From assembly GCF_008831285.2 (NCBI RefSeq), contig NW_022205111.1, positions 1 through 50,916 of the forward strand: DNA of 50,916 nt, in the 5' to 3' direction. This DNA comes from Nymphaea colorata. Lineage: Eukaryota; Streptophyta; Magnoliopsida; Nymphaeales; Nymphaeaceae. Of the stretch, positions 23,056-32,970 are shown piece after piece (positions within the stretch are counted from its first letter, which is position 1; each line of letters begins with the position of its first letter). A program made the translations under genes and the position numbers. The notes below the pieces were generated by a model that worked only from the letters and a program-made list of their open reading frames with translations, made no database searches and was not told the origin of the DNA.

Positions 23056-23975
23056 TCACAAAATCTGCTTCACTGCTTTGTGGTGCATCACTGTCGGTTT
23101 CTCCATGATTCTACTAGCTACAATGATGGCATACGAAAGATCTGGTCTTGTGTGGAGAAGATACCTTAGACATCTGATAACTCGTCGATACTCTGTTGCA
23201 TCCACCGGCTGTCCTTCGGGATCCTTGTGCAACTGCGACCTTGGTTCCATGGGAAGTTTTGTGGGATTACAATCAAGCATACCAAATTGCATTAACACCT
23301 TCTTGGCATAGGCTGTCTACTTGATCCGGATACCGTCCTCGCCTTGTGCCACCTCAATCCCAAGGTAATAGGTGAGCAAGCTGAGGTTGCTCATCTCAAA
23401 CTCAGCCATCATCTGCTGCTTGAATGCAGCGATTGCCTGCGAATCCTCCCCAGTTACAATTAGATCATCATCATAAACTCCAACGATGATGTCGGCATGG
23501 TCTCTTCCCCTCGTACACATGGCTTGTTCCAGCGCACACTTTGAGAACCCAAGGTGCTTCAGTTTTCGATCCAGCCGCGTGTTCCAAGCACGAGCTGCTT
23601 GTCAGAGACCGTACAATGCCTTGCATAGTTTGAGCACCATATGCTCCTTGTTCTTCACCATAAAACCTTCTAGCTGGGCTACATAGACCTCCTCCTCAAG
23701 TTCGCCATTGAGGAATGTTGTTTTGATGTCAAGGTGATGGTCTTGCCACCCACGATTGGCTGCGACGGCAAGGATGACTCATATGGTGTCGAGCCTGGCG
23801 ACTGGCCCAAACACCTCCTCAAAGTCAATCCCTTGCCGCTGGACATAGCCTTTCGCGACTAGTCTGGCCTTGTGCTTGATCACCTCTCCGTCTGAGTTTT
23901 TCTTCAATTTGAACGCCCATTTGAGCCCGATTGCTTTGGTATCAAAGCCAGGTTGTATGCCAAAGCTCTCTCAAT
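23056..23975 (-). pseudogene. copia-2 reverse transcriptase, C-terminal two-thirds
   Basis: Long legible homology: [55 protein letters not shown], then IIVGVYDDDLIVTGED (the YVDD box changed to YDDD), YYLGIEVAQGEDG, EYRRVIRCLRYLLHTRPD and MEKPTVMHHKAVKQIL. The upstream end, near 23955-23975, starts at a TKAIG motif where the other half of copia-2 stops. The YDDD change and in-frame stops imply no activity. Confidence 0.88.
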
Positions 23976-23993
23976 TCAAGCCGATGTCGATCA

Positions 23994-24133
23994 TCACAAA
24001 CGAGGCTGCGCGGGAGATCGCCAGTGGGACGTTCCAATATCCGCTGCTCACGATGACCAACTACACCAGCTGGGTGATTAAGGTCCAGGCCATGATGGAA
24101 GATCAAGTCGTCTGGGAGGCAGTCGAGCCGAGG
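23994..24133 (+). pseudogene. copia-2 family gag N-terminus, inverted
   Basis: From the ATG at 23994 the plus strand reads MSIITNEAAREIASGTF, YPLLTMTNYTSW, KVQAMMEDQVVWEAVEP. This is the N-terminal gag domain of the same copia type (SGTFQYPLL, NYTSW and WEAVEP are its hallmarks). Homology stops after EAVEP. It lies only tens of bases from the start of the RT fragment on the opposite strand, head to head. Confidence 0.85.
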
Positions 24134-24189
24134 TTGCGTTTAATTAAACACAACCAGCCACGAAAAGACAAGTGATTCGCTTGCCAGCC

Positions 24190-25500
24190 AACAAACCTCT
24201 TGCTAAATTTTTCTATAAGAAGCCTGCAAACTTGCACACCTAAGTTACCCACCAGCAAAGGAATGCCAAGGTACGTGGGAGGAAATCTGTCGGTTCCAAT
24301 CCTAATCCCCTTCTAAGCAGCCAGGCTTTTTCGTCCTGAACATTAATGGGGATTATTTTTAATTTTGAGTTATTGACTTTAAGCCCCACTCTAACTTCCA
24401 TCTCTTCAATAAAAAATTTCAAGCATTTAACAGTTTGCTTAGAGCTTCTACTGAACTTCAAAATGTAGCTAATTACAAGGAAGTGTCGGGATCGATATCT
24501 TCTTCTCCTCCACCTTCATTTTGAGCTCCCTAAAAATCAATTCCATGACAACTATGAAGAGGTAAGGAGATAATGGGTCCCCATGCCTTAGACCCCTACC
24601 ACATTTAATGCTCTTCCCTTCCACAGCATTTATCAGGACGAATAATGATGCTGCCCTGACACTTTTCATTATTCACCCCGTCCATGTTTGATGAAAGTCT
24701 AGAAAACATAGACCAGCCTGTAAAAAATCCTATGAAACACTATCATAAGCCTTAGCTATATCCTATGAAACACTATCATAAGCCTATGAAACACTATCAT
24801 AGTAAAAAATCCTATGAAACACTATCACTAATCAACTAGCTCATTTGTCATAATAACCTGGTCATGGATTACCTTTTCTTAATAAAAGCTCATTGGGTTC
24901 ACAGAAATGATAGGAACAAGTATTGATTGCATTTTATTGCATTTGATTGCATTCTTAATACCACTATTTTTGTAATTATTTTCTAAACAGTATTAGACAT
25001 GGCAATAGGTCAAAATTCTTCAATCTTTTTGGCTCCCAAAAATTTTGTGAGTAGCCTCAAGAAAATATGATTAATACTCCCCACCAGTTTACTAGTTCTA
25101 AAAAGGAAATAATTACCTACTCACTTCCACGCCCTCCAAATCCCACATCTGCTGAAGTAATAAGGTACTCCATCTAGCCTTGCAGCACCGTCACCATCGA
25201 GACTCATCGCAGTCATTTTGACCCCATCTACAGATATAGCTTCTAATAATGGTTTATTCTTTGCTTCCGAAACCATCTCGCCTCCTTCCAGCCTCTCAAA
25301 AGAACCTCCTCTTGATCTGCTACTGGAAAGAAAGTTCTCAAAAAAATTGCTGGCTACCTCTCTAATCTCCTCAGCTTCTTCAAAAAGTCGGTCATCTACA
25401 ATAAGAGATTCAATCCGGTTTTTCTTTTCCCTAAACTTTGCAATTGCGGGAAGTACTTCGAGTTCCAAACACAATCTTTGATCCAGCAGGCTTTAGATTT
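24190..25500 (-). pseudogene. LINE-1: L1-type ORF2 fragment (reverse transcriptase)
   Basis: On the minus strand from the right: IAKFREKKNRIESLIVDD and EEIREVASNFFENFLSS (the spacer before RT), SLDGDGAARLDGVPYYF (the DGDKAPGPDG-like RT start), KAYDSVS, SVRAASLFVLINAVEGKSI, GRGLRHGDPLSPYLFIVVME (RT core) and VGLKVNNSKLKIIPINV. Endonuclease and C-terminal domains are absent, so the copy is truncated at both ends. The YADD-type catalytic box is not legible. Several stops are present. The left end lies next to the inverted copia gag. Confidence 0.88.
24729..24831. repeat. four copies of a CCTATGAAACACTATCA unit in LINE-1
   Basis: Units start at 24729, 24762, 24783 and 24811. The first encodes the KAYDSVS motif of the LINE RT on the minus strand, so the extra copies are local duplications of LINE coding sequence. 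Confidence 0.9.
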
Positions 25501-25725
25501 GTTGTGCCAATATATTTTCCCAAATTCTAATTTTCTATGTCCACTAAAATTTTCATTACATTAAATAATTACAATATTGAATTTATTCTAGTTGAGACAA
25601 AAAATGGTTTTAAAATCACTCTTCCTTCTTATCATAATGTTTAATTTTCTGAAATCATATAATTTATCAACAACTTTTGGAAAGCTTATTTTTCCTCCAA
25701 TGCAGCATCTTTATAATGAGAATAA
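25500..25725. other. AT-rich flank of LINE-1
   Basis: No coding homology. The LINE endonuclease should lie here, but I cannot read it. Confidence 0.35.
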
Positions 25726-25973
25726 ATCCATGAAAATTTCTCTATTTTATTTTTGTGGTAACATGTTGGTTGAAGAATAAAAGTTGTTAGTTAGAGCTAC
25801 GTATCAAGGGTACATTTCTTAATCATTTTCATTTCTTCACAGTAGAGAGAGAAAATCCATGAAAAGTTCTCTATTTTCCTTTTGTGGCAACATGTTGCTT
25901 GTAGAACAAAAGTTGTTATTTAGAGCTACATATCAAGGATATATTTTTAGTCATTTTCATTTCTTCACAGTAA
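25726..25973. repeat. 129-bp tandem duplication, two copies
   Basis: Copies at 25726-25854 and 25855-25973 share ATCCATGAAAA, AACATGTTG, AAAAGTTGTTA, TTAGAGCTAC and TCATTTTCATTTCTTCACAG. They differ by many scattered substitutions, so this duplication is older than the one at 10881. Confidence 0.92.
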
Positions 25974-25979
25974 TTATAG

Positions 25980-26446
25980 GTGCGTTCCTTCCAAGTGCAT
26001 GTAACCTAGATAACCTAGATTAGTAATGTTTGGTTGATAGATAACAAAATTGAAAAATCGGGGAATTAATTTTTGAAATAAATTATTTAAAACATTCGAA
26101 AATAAGGTATTTAAATCTGATATGGAAATTTTCAAGAAATTCAATAATCCATGCCAATATTTTGATTTCCACTCATATGATACAACAAATAAATCTTTTA
26201 CTTGAATATTTCTTTTTTATTCTATTGCAAAGCAAGTCCTTTTATTCATTTCAAGTCAACCATTGGTGTCATTCTAGCAAAAAATAAACTCACGCAACAA
26301 AACCATCCCTCTCTTTCGCATGAAAACTCGACAAAGGCAGGAAGAGACAGACAAGGAAACATGTCTGAAGCACAGGGAAATGAAGCCTAACAAAAAGCAC
26401 AGGTGAAATTTGAGATGGCATGAACAGGGAGCAGGAAATCTCAGAA
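25980..26446. other. AT-rich spacer
   Basis: Nothing recognised. Small frames on both strands (26202-26390 and 26274-26459) lack domains. Confidence 0.4.
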
Positions 26447-26560
26447 CACGGCATTGCAAGTTACAGACTTACAGTTTTCACAGAACACGTTATGAACAAT
26501 CACGGCATTGCAAGTTACAGACTTACAGCTTTCACAGAACACGGCATGAACAATCTCATT
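26447..26560. repeat. 54-bp tandem duplication
   Basis: CACGGCATTGCAAGTTACAG, then ACTTACAG(T/C)TTTCACAGAACACG and ATGAACAAT, occurs at 26447 and again at 26501. Confidence 0.9.
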
Positions 26561-26580
26561 TAGTCCACTCAGTACCCCTT

Positions 26581-26633
26581 AGTCTGAGATTGTTCATGTC
26601 TTTCACAGAACCCATCATGAACAATCTCAGACT
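26581..26633. repeat. perfect 18-bp inverted repeat
   Basis: AGTCTGAGATTGTTCATG at 26581-26598 is the exact reverse complement of 26616-26633, with a 17-base loop. The arms also resemble the ATGAACAATC part of the adjacent tandem repeat. Confidence 0.95.
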
Positions 26634-26684
26634 ACAATTTACAAAGAAAAAGAGGAAGATGCACCTAATACGATATATAGGTTT

Positions 26685-27992
26685 TAAAGTTATCATGTAC
26701 TCTGTCCATGCAACATTGAGGTATTCTTTTAGGGAGGAAAGACATGAAGTCCAAGCTCATTCATTGGATTCTGAAATCTGAGATAAAAGGGGTAGTGAGA
26801 GCTTAGTTGCAGACCAACTTCCAAGGCTCATTGTGGAGTTGGCAGGTGATCAGTTGCCGATTCAAGAGTAGTTTCCTGATGAGCAGGTCATAAAGGTCAA
26901 ACAGTCACAGTTGCCTTATTTTTTCACACATTGTTAATTATATGGTGGCTAGTTAAATGGCTGAACAGAGGATACACATGAGACAGAGAACTTTATGTCT
27001 CAGGTTATGTTCTGTTGTTGGCATAACCCACAACTTTACAGATATGGTGCAAATAAAGTGATTCAGAGGTGTGTGGCAAAGGAGGAGTTCAAATCCAACC
27101 TTTCATTTGGTCATTCCAGGCTTGTAGAGGGCACTATGTACATGGGAAAGGGAGCGCAGTAATCTGGTTTTTATTGGCCATCTCTTCACATGCATTCTTA
27201 TGAGTTTTATAACCATTGTTTGATGTCCCGGTAGATAAGGATCATTTCACAGGGACTCAATGCCAAGTATGTCTACATAAATTTTATGGGACCATTCCAA
27301 ACGTTGTCTGGAAAAGCACATATTCTTGTTGTGGTTCACTATCTTTCCAAGTGGGTTGATGCCATGGTGGGAAAAACAAATGATCATAAAGTGGTCTTAA
27401 ATTTTATTAATCATATTATTTCTAGTTAGTTTGGTGTACCACGAGAAATGATCAATGATGGTGGTAAGAACTGCAATATTAATGTGTGGTGACTTCCCTT
27501 CTGAAGAAGTACTCTACTCATCATAAGTTCACCACTCCGTATCATTTGCAGACTAGTGGATAGGGATGTCCAACAGGGAGATTAAGTTCATCCTGAAGAA
27601 AACAGTCCATCCAGATAGGAAAGACTGGTATGAGTAGTTGGATGATGTATTATGGGCTTATAAGACTGAATGAAGGCCCCAATTGGTATGTCTCCCTACT
27701 GCCTTGTCTTTGGAAAGGAATGTCAATTGCTGGTCGATTTGGAGCATAAAGCCTTTTGGGTTGTAAAGAAGTTGAACTATGATTTTGCCCAAGATTGGGA
27801 GGAAAGACACAACTGTCATACTTGAAGAGGTTCAAAGTGATACAAGAATACCAATATTTATAAGGCTTGAATGAAGGCTTTTCATGATACAACACATTAA
27901 TAGGAAGTCATTCGAGGCTGGCAGAATGTTTGGCTCTGGATTTTTCATCTGCATTTATTCCTTGGGAAATTGCATTCACGTTGAAATGGATT
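26685..27992 (+). pseudogene. Ty3/gypsy pol: RNase H end and integrase, left part
   Basis: Legible motifs on the plus strand: KDMKSKLIHWIL and ESLVADQLPRL (end of RNase H), FPDEQ, VIQRCVAKEE, SGFYWPSL (the zinc-binding linker end of integrase), NFMGPFQTLSGKAHILVV, HYLSKWVDAM, TNDHKVV and FGVPREMINDGG (catalytic core). Then come HKAFWVVKK-like sequence and LFLGKLHSR just before the interruption. The pattern fits the Athila/Tat side of plant gypsy. Many stops. The coding sequence breaks at 27992 and resumes at 31599. Confidence 0.85.
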
Positions 27993-28322
27993 TGCTAGTG
28001 TACACCATTGAAGTTTCCTAGCTTTTTTATGTAGTCTTCATTTCCTTAGCGGAGGTATAGTTTTGGGCAAGTTCTTGTGAGTTTCCTTGTAAATGAAAAA
28101 ATGTTTCTTCTTTGCATAGAGAGGGTATCTCCTATCCATTAGCGCCTCACTTGGAGTCATTCCCTTTAATGGTCTTCATAGTAATGGTGGAAGAAGGTGA
28201 ATGAAAAACAACAGTGTGAAACTTCCTGATTGTGGATGTAGGTTGTATAGCTGAACCACATAAATTTGGTGTTCTTGTGTGATTGATTGGTCAGATCTCT
28301 TTGATGAAGATAATCCCTGACA
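27993..28322 (+). repeat. copia-3 5' LTR
   Basis: Runs TGCTAGTGTACACC to CCCTGACA, 330 bp. It aligns along its full length with 31264-31598: shared TATAGTTTTGGGCAAG, AAAAATGTTTCTTC, TCCCTTTAATGGTC/TCCATTTAATGGTC and GAAGATAATC. Many substitutions show the insertion is old. Confidence 0.88.
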
Positions 28323-28334
28323 TGGTAGCAGAGC
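28323..28334 (+). other. copia-3 primer binding site (tRNA-Met)
   Basis: TGGTAGCAGAGC directly follows the LTR end and matches the tRNA-Met primer site at 11 of 12 positions. Confidence 0.88.
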
Positions 28335-28479
28335 GTGGTTACCTCAAGTAAGTGCAAGTTTCTTTCCTCTCCTTTTTGTTCATGGCTTGAAAATCTCGAG
28401 TCCATTGCATCCGATGTTACCTAAGAATCAAGGAATGGGAGTTCCAATCAGAATAACATTTGGTGGATTACTATCAAAC

Positions 28480-29345
28480 CCTTTTCGAGGATAGATTATC
28501 TCAGTTGGTCAAAATATGTAAAGTTCTTCCTAAATAGTTGATCCTAGTTTTGAAAAGTGGGAAATCAATGAATTATCTTAAATTCAATGATTCCAGAGAT
28601 TAAAATAAGCGAGTCTTCATAAGCAATTGTCACTGCTTAAGGACCCAAACCTGGGTGATGTATCCATGACTAGGATGAATCTTGGGTGAAACTAAGTGGT
28701 CCTATGTATACTATGACTGCCCAAGAAATATGGGACAATATGAAAGAAATGTATAGTGAAAAGTATAACCTAGCCTGAGCCTATGAGCTACAACAAGAGA
28801 TTCACAACTTTAGTCCTGAAGGAAATTCATTCAATCTATATGTCAAAAATTTTGTGGAATGTTTGATGAATTGCTGCAATATTGCCCTCCATCTGTTGAC
28901 ACTTCTAAGACACGCTTCGAGGAAGATAAAGTTTTTAAACTCGTTGCTGGTCTTGGACCCAATTATGAGCAGTTTAGGAGTTAAATTCTATTGACTTCAC
29001 CGCTGCCATCCTTCAATTCTATGTGTTCATTGATCCAACAAGAGGAGCAACAAAGAAAAGCTATGAATCCAATGCCCAATGTTAGCACGGTTAAAGATAA
29101 TCCACCTGATCAAAGGAGCAATGCAAGCTGACAAAAAAATCAGCCCATCACACAAACAACTCTGGAACTAATGGCAGCCAAGATTGTGTTAAAGGGCATT
29201 TGAAGTTTAAGTGCATGCATTACAAAAATCACGTCATACTAGAGACTGTTGTTTGGATCTTGAAGGAAGGCCATCATGGGTTAAAGATGCCACCAAAGAA
29301 CCATCAAAAGAAGAATCTACCAAGTGGCCAAAGAGCATTTAACGT
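28480..29345 (+). pseudogene. copia-3 gag remnant
   Basis: Legible motifs: DYLSWSKYVKFFLN-type start, WDNMKEMYSEKYNLA, AYELQQEIHNFSPEGNS, EDKVFKLVAGLGPNYEQF and SLIQQEEQQRKAM, all typical of plant copia gag (UBN2). The zinc knuckle near 29215-29260 reads as CMHY... with SRHTRDCC and EGRPSWVKD, so one Cys is lost and a frameshift is present. Stops are frequent. Confidence 0.82.
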
Positions 29346-29499
29346 ACTTGTTTGAGCAAATGACTAAGACCAGCCTCAGCACTACCGACCTAGCATCAGT
29401 TCAAGTTTTGAAAACCAAATTCCAATGAAAATTTTGCAAAAATGAATATTATCAGTAAGCCATGTCAAGGTTTTTGGGTGCAAGTGCTTTATTTACATA

Positions 29500-29640
29500 C
29501 AAGAAAAAATTTGAAATTCACTTGAGCAGTATGCAGTCAAATGTACTTTTGTGGGGTGTTCCTCATCGAAAAAGGGTTTAAAATGTTTTGATCCGATGAA
29601 AGAATCCTTTATATTTCAAAGGATGTCAAGTTTTTTAAAA
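29500..29640 (+). pseudogene. copia-3 integrase C-terminal scrap
   Basis: QYAVKCTFVGCSS, KKGFKCFDPMKESF and QRMSSFLK match the end of copia integrase (the KCIFLGYSSTQKGYKCYDP-like block). The protease and integrase core that should lie between 29345 and 29500 are missing. Confidence 0.7.
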
Positions 29641-30034
29641 ATAACTGTATTTCATGAAACATGAGGTTCAGAATCAAAATTGCAAAAAATGAAAGTTCTG
29701 AAAAGCTAAACACTTTTCTAGTGCCTAGTTTTTCTTGTGACTTAAGTTCCCAACCAGTCTTGTTTGTCGATCTAGGATCTAATGCAGCTAGAAAAATTGA
29801 ATTTCCTAGAAGTGGTGAAAGTGAAGAATCAGATCATTGTATCAAGAGTGATCAACCTCTCAAGACGGTCTACTCAGATAACTCAGCCTGCACCAAGATT
29901 ACAAGATTACTATTTCTATTATTCACATTTTGAAATCACCATTCACTTCATTTAAGAACAGTTTGATCTTGCTAGGTTGAGCAAAGGCTCTAAAGAGCAT
30001 TCTTGTCCAATGTTTATGCCAATGGTGAACCAAG

Positions 30035-30900
30035 CTATAATGAAGAAATAATGAAGGACCCTAAATGGAAAGAAGCAATGCATGAGGAATTGAAAGCTTT
30101 GAAAAAAAAAAAAAACAAAACTTGGACTATGGTTCCTTTACCTTGAGGAAAACCATTGTAGGAAGCCATTGGATATATATTATCAACTGCCACAGTGATG
30201 GTTCTTTAGAGAGTTTTAAAGTTAGACTCATAGCAAATGGGATGTTGAGAAGAAGGAAGCCATTTTTGTTGAAACATTTGCCCCAGTAGCTAGGATAAGC
30301 TCAATCTACATTTCATTGTCTGTTGTTATGAACAGCCAATCGAGTGTTTAACAATTAGATGCAAAAAATGTATTTCTTCATGGAGAGTTAAAAGATGAAG
30401 TTTACATGGACCCCTGCCTGGATATACTTGTGACACTGGGAAAGTATGTAGGTTACAAATGTCTATATATAGATTAAAACATTCTCCTATGTCATGGTTT
30501 TTGAAGTTAAACTAAGTTCTTATTAAAATGGGATTTAAATGTTATACTACTAATTACACTATATTCGTGTGGCACTCTAATCAGGGTATGATATTTTTTT
30601 TTATCTATGTAGACAAAACATTATCATGATTGGAGATGATATTCTAAAGATTCAAAGTATAAAGCGGACCTTGCACTCTAAATTTGATAGGAAAACTACA
30701 ATATCTTCTAGGGATCGAAGTGACATGTTTGGACAAAGAAATATTTCTCTGTCCAAGAAAGTACATTTTGGACCTTCTGAAAGACACAAGTATGTTGGCA
30801 GCTAGAGCAGTTCATACATCTCTTGATGCTAACTGCAAATTGAAATGGATCAAGGTGATTTCATTAAAGATGTTGATAGGAAAAACAGTTGGTAAGTAAA
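30035..30900 (+). pseudogene. copia-3 reverse transcriptase remnant
   Basis: KDPKWKEAMHEELKALKK and NKTWTMVPLP open the RT. FAPVARISSI, LDAKNVFLHGELKDEVYMD and FFIYVDKTL follow, where the YVDD box has become YVDK. GKLQYLLGIEV, RKYILDLLKDTS and the LVGKL-like end lie at 30684-30899. An A14 run at 30102-30115 and several frameshifts break the frame. Confidence 0.82.
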
Positions 30901-31079
30901 CTTATCTACTTCACGATTACTTGACCAAAAATCTCTTATGTTGTTAGTGTGATTAGTTAGTTTGTGCACCAACCTAGATCAATGTGCATGGAGGCATCAT
31001 ATAGAATCTTGCGGTACCAAAAAGGGAGTCCAAGCAAAAGCATACCCATGCATAAAATGATCAATTGGATGCAGTTGGT

Positions 31080-31263
31080 TTTACTGATACAGACTGGGCC
31101 GGAGATCCTAATGGTAGAAGATCTATTATAGGTCACCACACATGTCAGCAATTGAGATCAATTTGTAGACACTTTTACCAAGACTCTACACCGTGATCTG
31201 TAGAAGAAGATAGTTGACAAGTTAGCGCAGATTAGCACCTGAACTCCAACTTGAAGGAGAAGA
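31080..31263 (+). pseudogene. copia-3 RNase H ends and polypurine tract
   Basis: GFTDTDWAGDPNGRRSIIG is the RNase H start, then directly FVDTFTKTLHRDL and KIVDKLAQI, the RNase H end; the middle is deleted near 31135-31150. The purine tract GAAGGAGAAGA lies just before the 3' LTR. Confidence 0.82.
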
Positions 31264-31598
31264 TGCTAGTATATACCTTTGAAGTTCCCTACCTTTTTTT
31301 ATGTAATCCTCATTTCTTTATAAGAGGAATATAGTTTTGGGCAAGGTCTTGCGAGTTTCCCAGTAAACATAAAAATGTTTCTTCCTTGAGTAGTAAGGGT
31401 GCCTTCTACCATTATCCTCTGATGAGGAGCTATTCCATTTAATGGTCATCGTTGTAATGGTGAAAGAATGTGAATGAAAAGCAGGAGTGTAAGAGATTTT
31501 CTCAATGTGAATGTAGACTGTATCGACTAACCACACAAGTTTGGTGTGCTTGTGTTAATTGCTTGAACAAATCTCTTATAGGAAGATAATCTATGGCA
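31264..31598 (+). repeat. copia-3 3' LTR
   Basis: Begins TGCTAGTATATACC after the purine tract and ends TATGGCA. It is the partner of 27993-28322. Confidence 0.87.
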
Positions 31599-31765
31599 AG
31601 ACTTTTTTTTTCATTAGGGGCCGTGAAGATTAAGGACTCCCACTTCAACAAGCAGTTTAAGGTTAATTGATAACGTCTAAAGGCCTACGTCGAGGGAGTA
31701 CCACAAGCTGCTGATCTTGAGGAAATCAACTTTGTGGTAGATGTGGCATAAGCATGATGATGTCT
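31599..31765 (+). pseudogene. Ty3/gypsy integrase, right part
   Basis: GAVKIKDSHFNKQFKVN and QRLKAYVEGVPQAADLEEINFVVDVA is the C-terminal end of gypsy integrase (the GAVEI...FKVNGQRLK block). It continues the coding sequence that stops at 27992. Confidence 0.8.
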
Positions 31766-32490
31766 AAGTAGAGCACTTATGTATCCTATATATACTATAC
31801 TAGTTTAGTTAATAGTTACTTACTTTGTTTTCATTTACTTTTGTATGCCTTTTGTGGTTTAGTGGTGAGTAGTTTTGTTAGTCAGATGGAAGTTTAGTAC
31901 ATCTTATTTGGAGCTACTCAATAAGCAGTCGTGGTTTGAGTAATTACAATTATGGAATGATGATGATGTAGAAAACTACGTTTTCAATAAACACATGGTG
32001 GTGCATACTTTCTTCTCATACTGATCAAGTTGTATCATTCCATTTCCCTTATTTTATTTCTGTTTTCAGCTTTCATATCTTCCATGCATAACATATTGGT
32101 CCAACAACATTCTAAAGCATGGGGAATGGGTTGTTGGGGATAGTAACATTCTAAAGCATTCTATTATCCTCACACCTCAATCTTGAAAATTTATTTCCAC
32201 CAGTAAACTGCATTTGATTGTTAGCAGCAAGGGCCACTTTGTTGGTTTCAGGGGACTCATGGTTGGTTTCCTAATGAGTGCTCGGCCTTTCTTTTAGATT
32301 CCTCATGCAGAAGAGGAGACAAAATGGTTCTTAATGGGGCCAGGCAGTTCTTCCATCATAAGAATTTAGCTACCCAATTGCTCGTAATCACTCCCTAGAC
32401 CGGCAATATTTGGAAGGCTATCTCTTGCTCCCTTTGTTTTTCAGCCTTAGCAAGATCAATGATAAGAGGAACATAAAAATCAATCTTATC
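31766..32490. other. probable gypsy 3' region, unassigned
   Basis: AT-rich sequence that follows the gypsy integrase. It could include its 3' untranslated part. No LTR edge or gene recognised. Confidence 0.3.
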
Positions 32491-32494
32491 TCAT

Positions 32495-32870
32495 ATGCTT
32501 TCAAACATTCCCATATATTTATCAATCCATCGATCCTTTCTTCAAACAGCCCGATTGTTGGATCAGTTGATATATCCACATGACGGTATATTATTTACTA
32601 AACATCTTCTTTTGTATCAACAAACACAAACACACTTTCTGTGTTTGGCTTTATGGAATTTAATGAGGCAAGATGCAATAGTATCATCTGTCAATCTCTA
32701 TTCTTTGAATTTGGTATCATTAGTAGGTGGTTTACACATACTTTGATGTTTATACTTTTCAACTCCAAAGACATGGAATAGCCTTTGACCATGATAGATA
32801 ATTGAAACTATAAAGCAAAATATTAGTAATCTTAAGACTAGGATTACCTTGTTCATGAGCAACAATCTTG
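32495..32870 (-). pseudogene. copia-4 gag N-terminal remnant
   Basis: On the minus strand: GNPSLKITNILL, FNYLSWSKAI, KPPTNDTKFKE and LTDDTIASCLI, the N-terminal gag block of another plant copia lineage. Stops and frameshifts occur; homology fades to the left of about 32600. Confidence 0.75.
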
Positions 32871-32958
32871 TGATCGGACCTATCGTTGGATATTGCTTAT
32901 GAGCCTCATCATTGTTTTCCTCTTTCTCATTGGAAGCTCAGTGAAACTAGTCTTTATA

Positions 32959-32970
32959 GCTCTGATACCA
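32959..32970 (-). other. copia-4 primer binding site (tRNA-Met)
   Basis: The minus strand reads TGGTATCAGAGC, an exact 12-base tRNA-Met primer site. Confidence 0.9.

Larger units (their letters stand above)
19200..24133 (-). mobile_element. copia-2, circularly permuted copia element with stacked LTRs
   Basis: Read on the minus strand from right to left the order is RT (from the KAIGLKW region onward), RNase H, polypurine tract, LTR-like unit, LTR-like unit, partial LTR-like unit, protease, integrase, RT start (up to TKAI). A normal element would read LTR, gag, protease, integrase, RT, RNase H, LTR. The gag start is present but on the plus strand at the far right. The pieces look like one copia family, and the RT break falls at the same TKAI codons on both sides. 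All frames contain stops. Interpretation as a permuted single element is inference; two overlapping insertions are the alternative. Confidence 0.8.
27993..31598 (+). mobile_element. copia-3, decayed copia element with two LTRs, nested in gypsy
   Basis: Both LTRs are recognisable and bracket a primer site, gag, an integrase scrap, RT, RNase H scraps and a polypurine tract, all on the plus strand. At 3.6 kb it is short for copia; most of protease/integrase and part of RNase H are deleted. The flanking five bases, GGATT and AGACT, agree at 3 of 5, so any target duplication has eroded. Gypsy integrase sequence continues on both sides. Confidence 0.88.

Noticed and set aside
26410-26781. 123-codon plus-strand frame
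   Set aside because: The first half is translated tandem repeat; the second half partly overlaps gypsy RNase H in a wrong frame.
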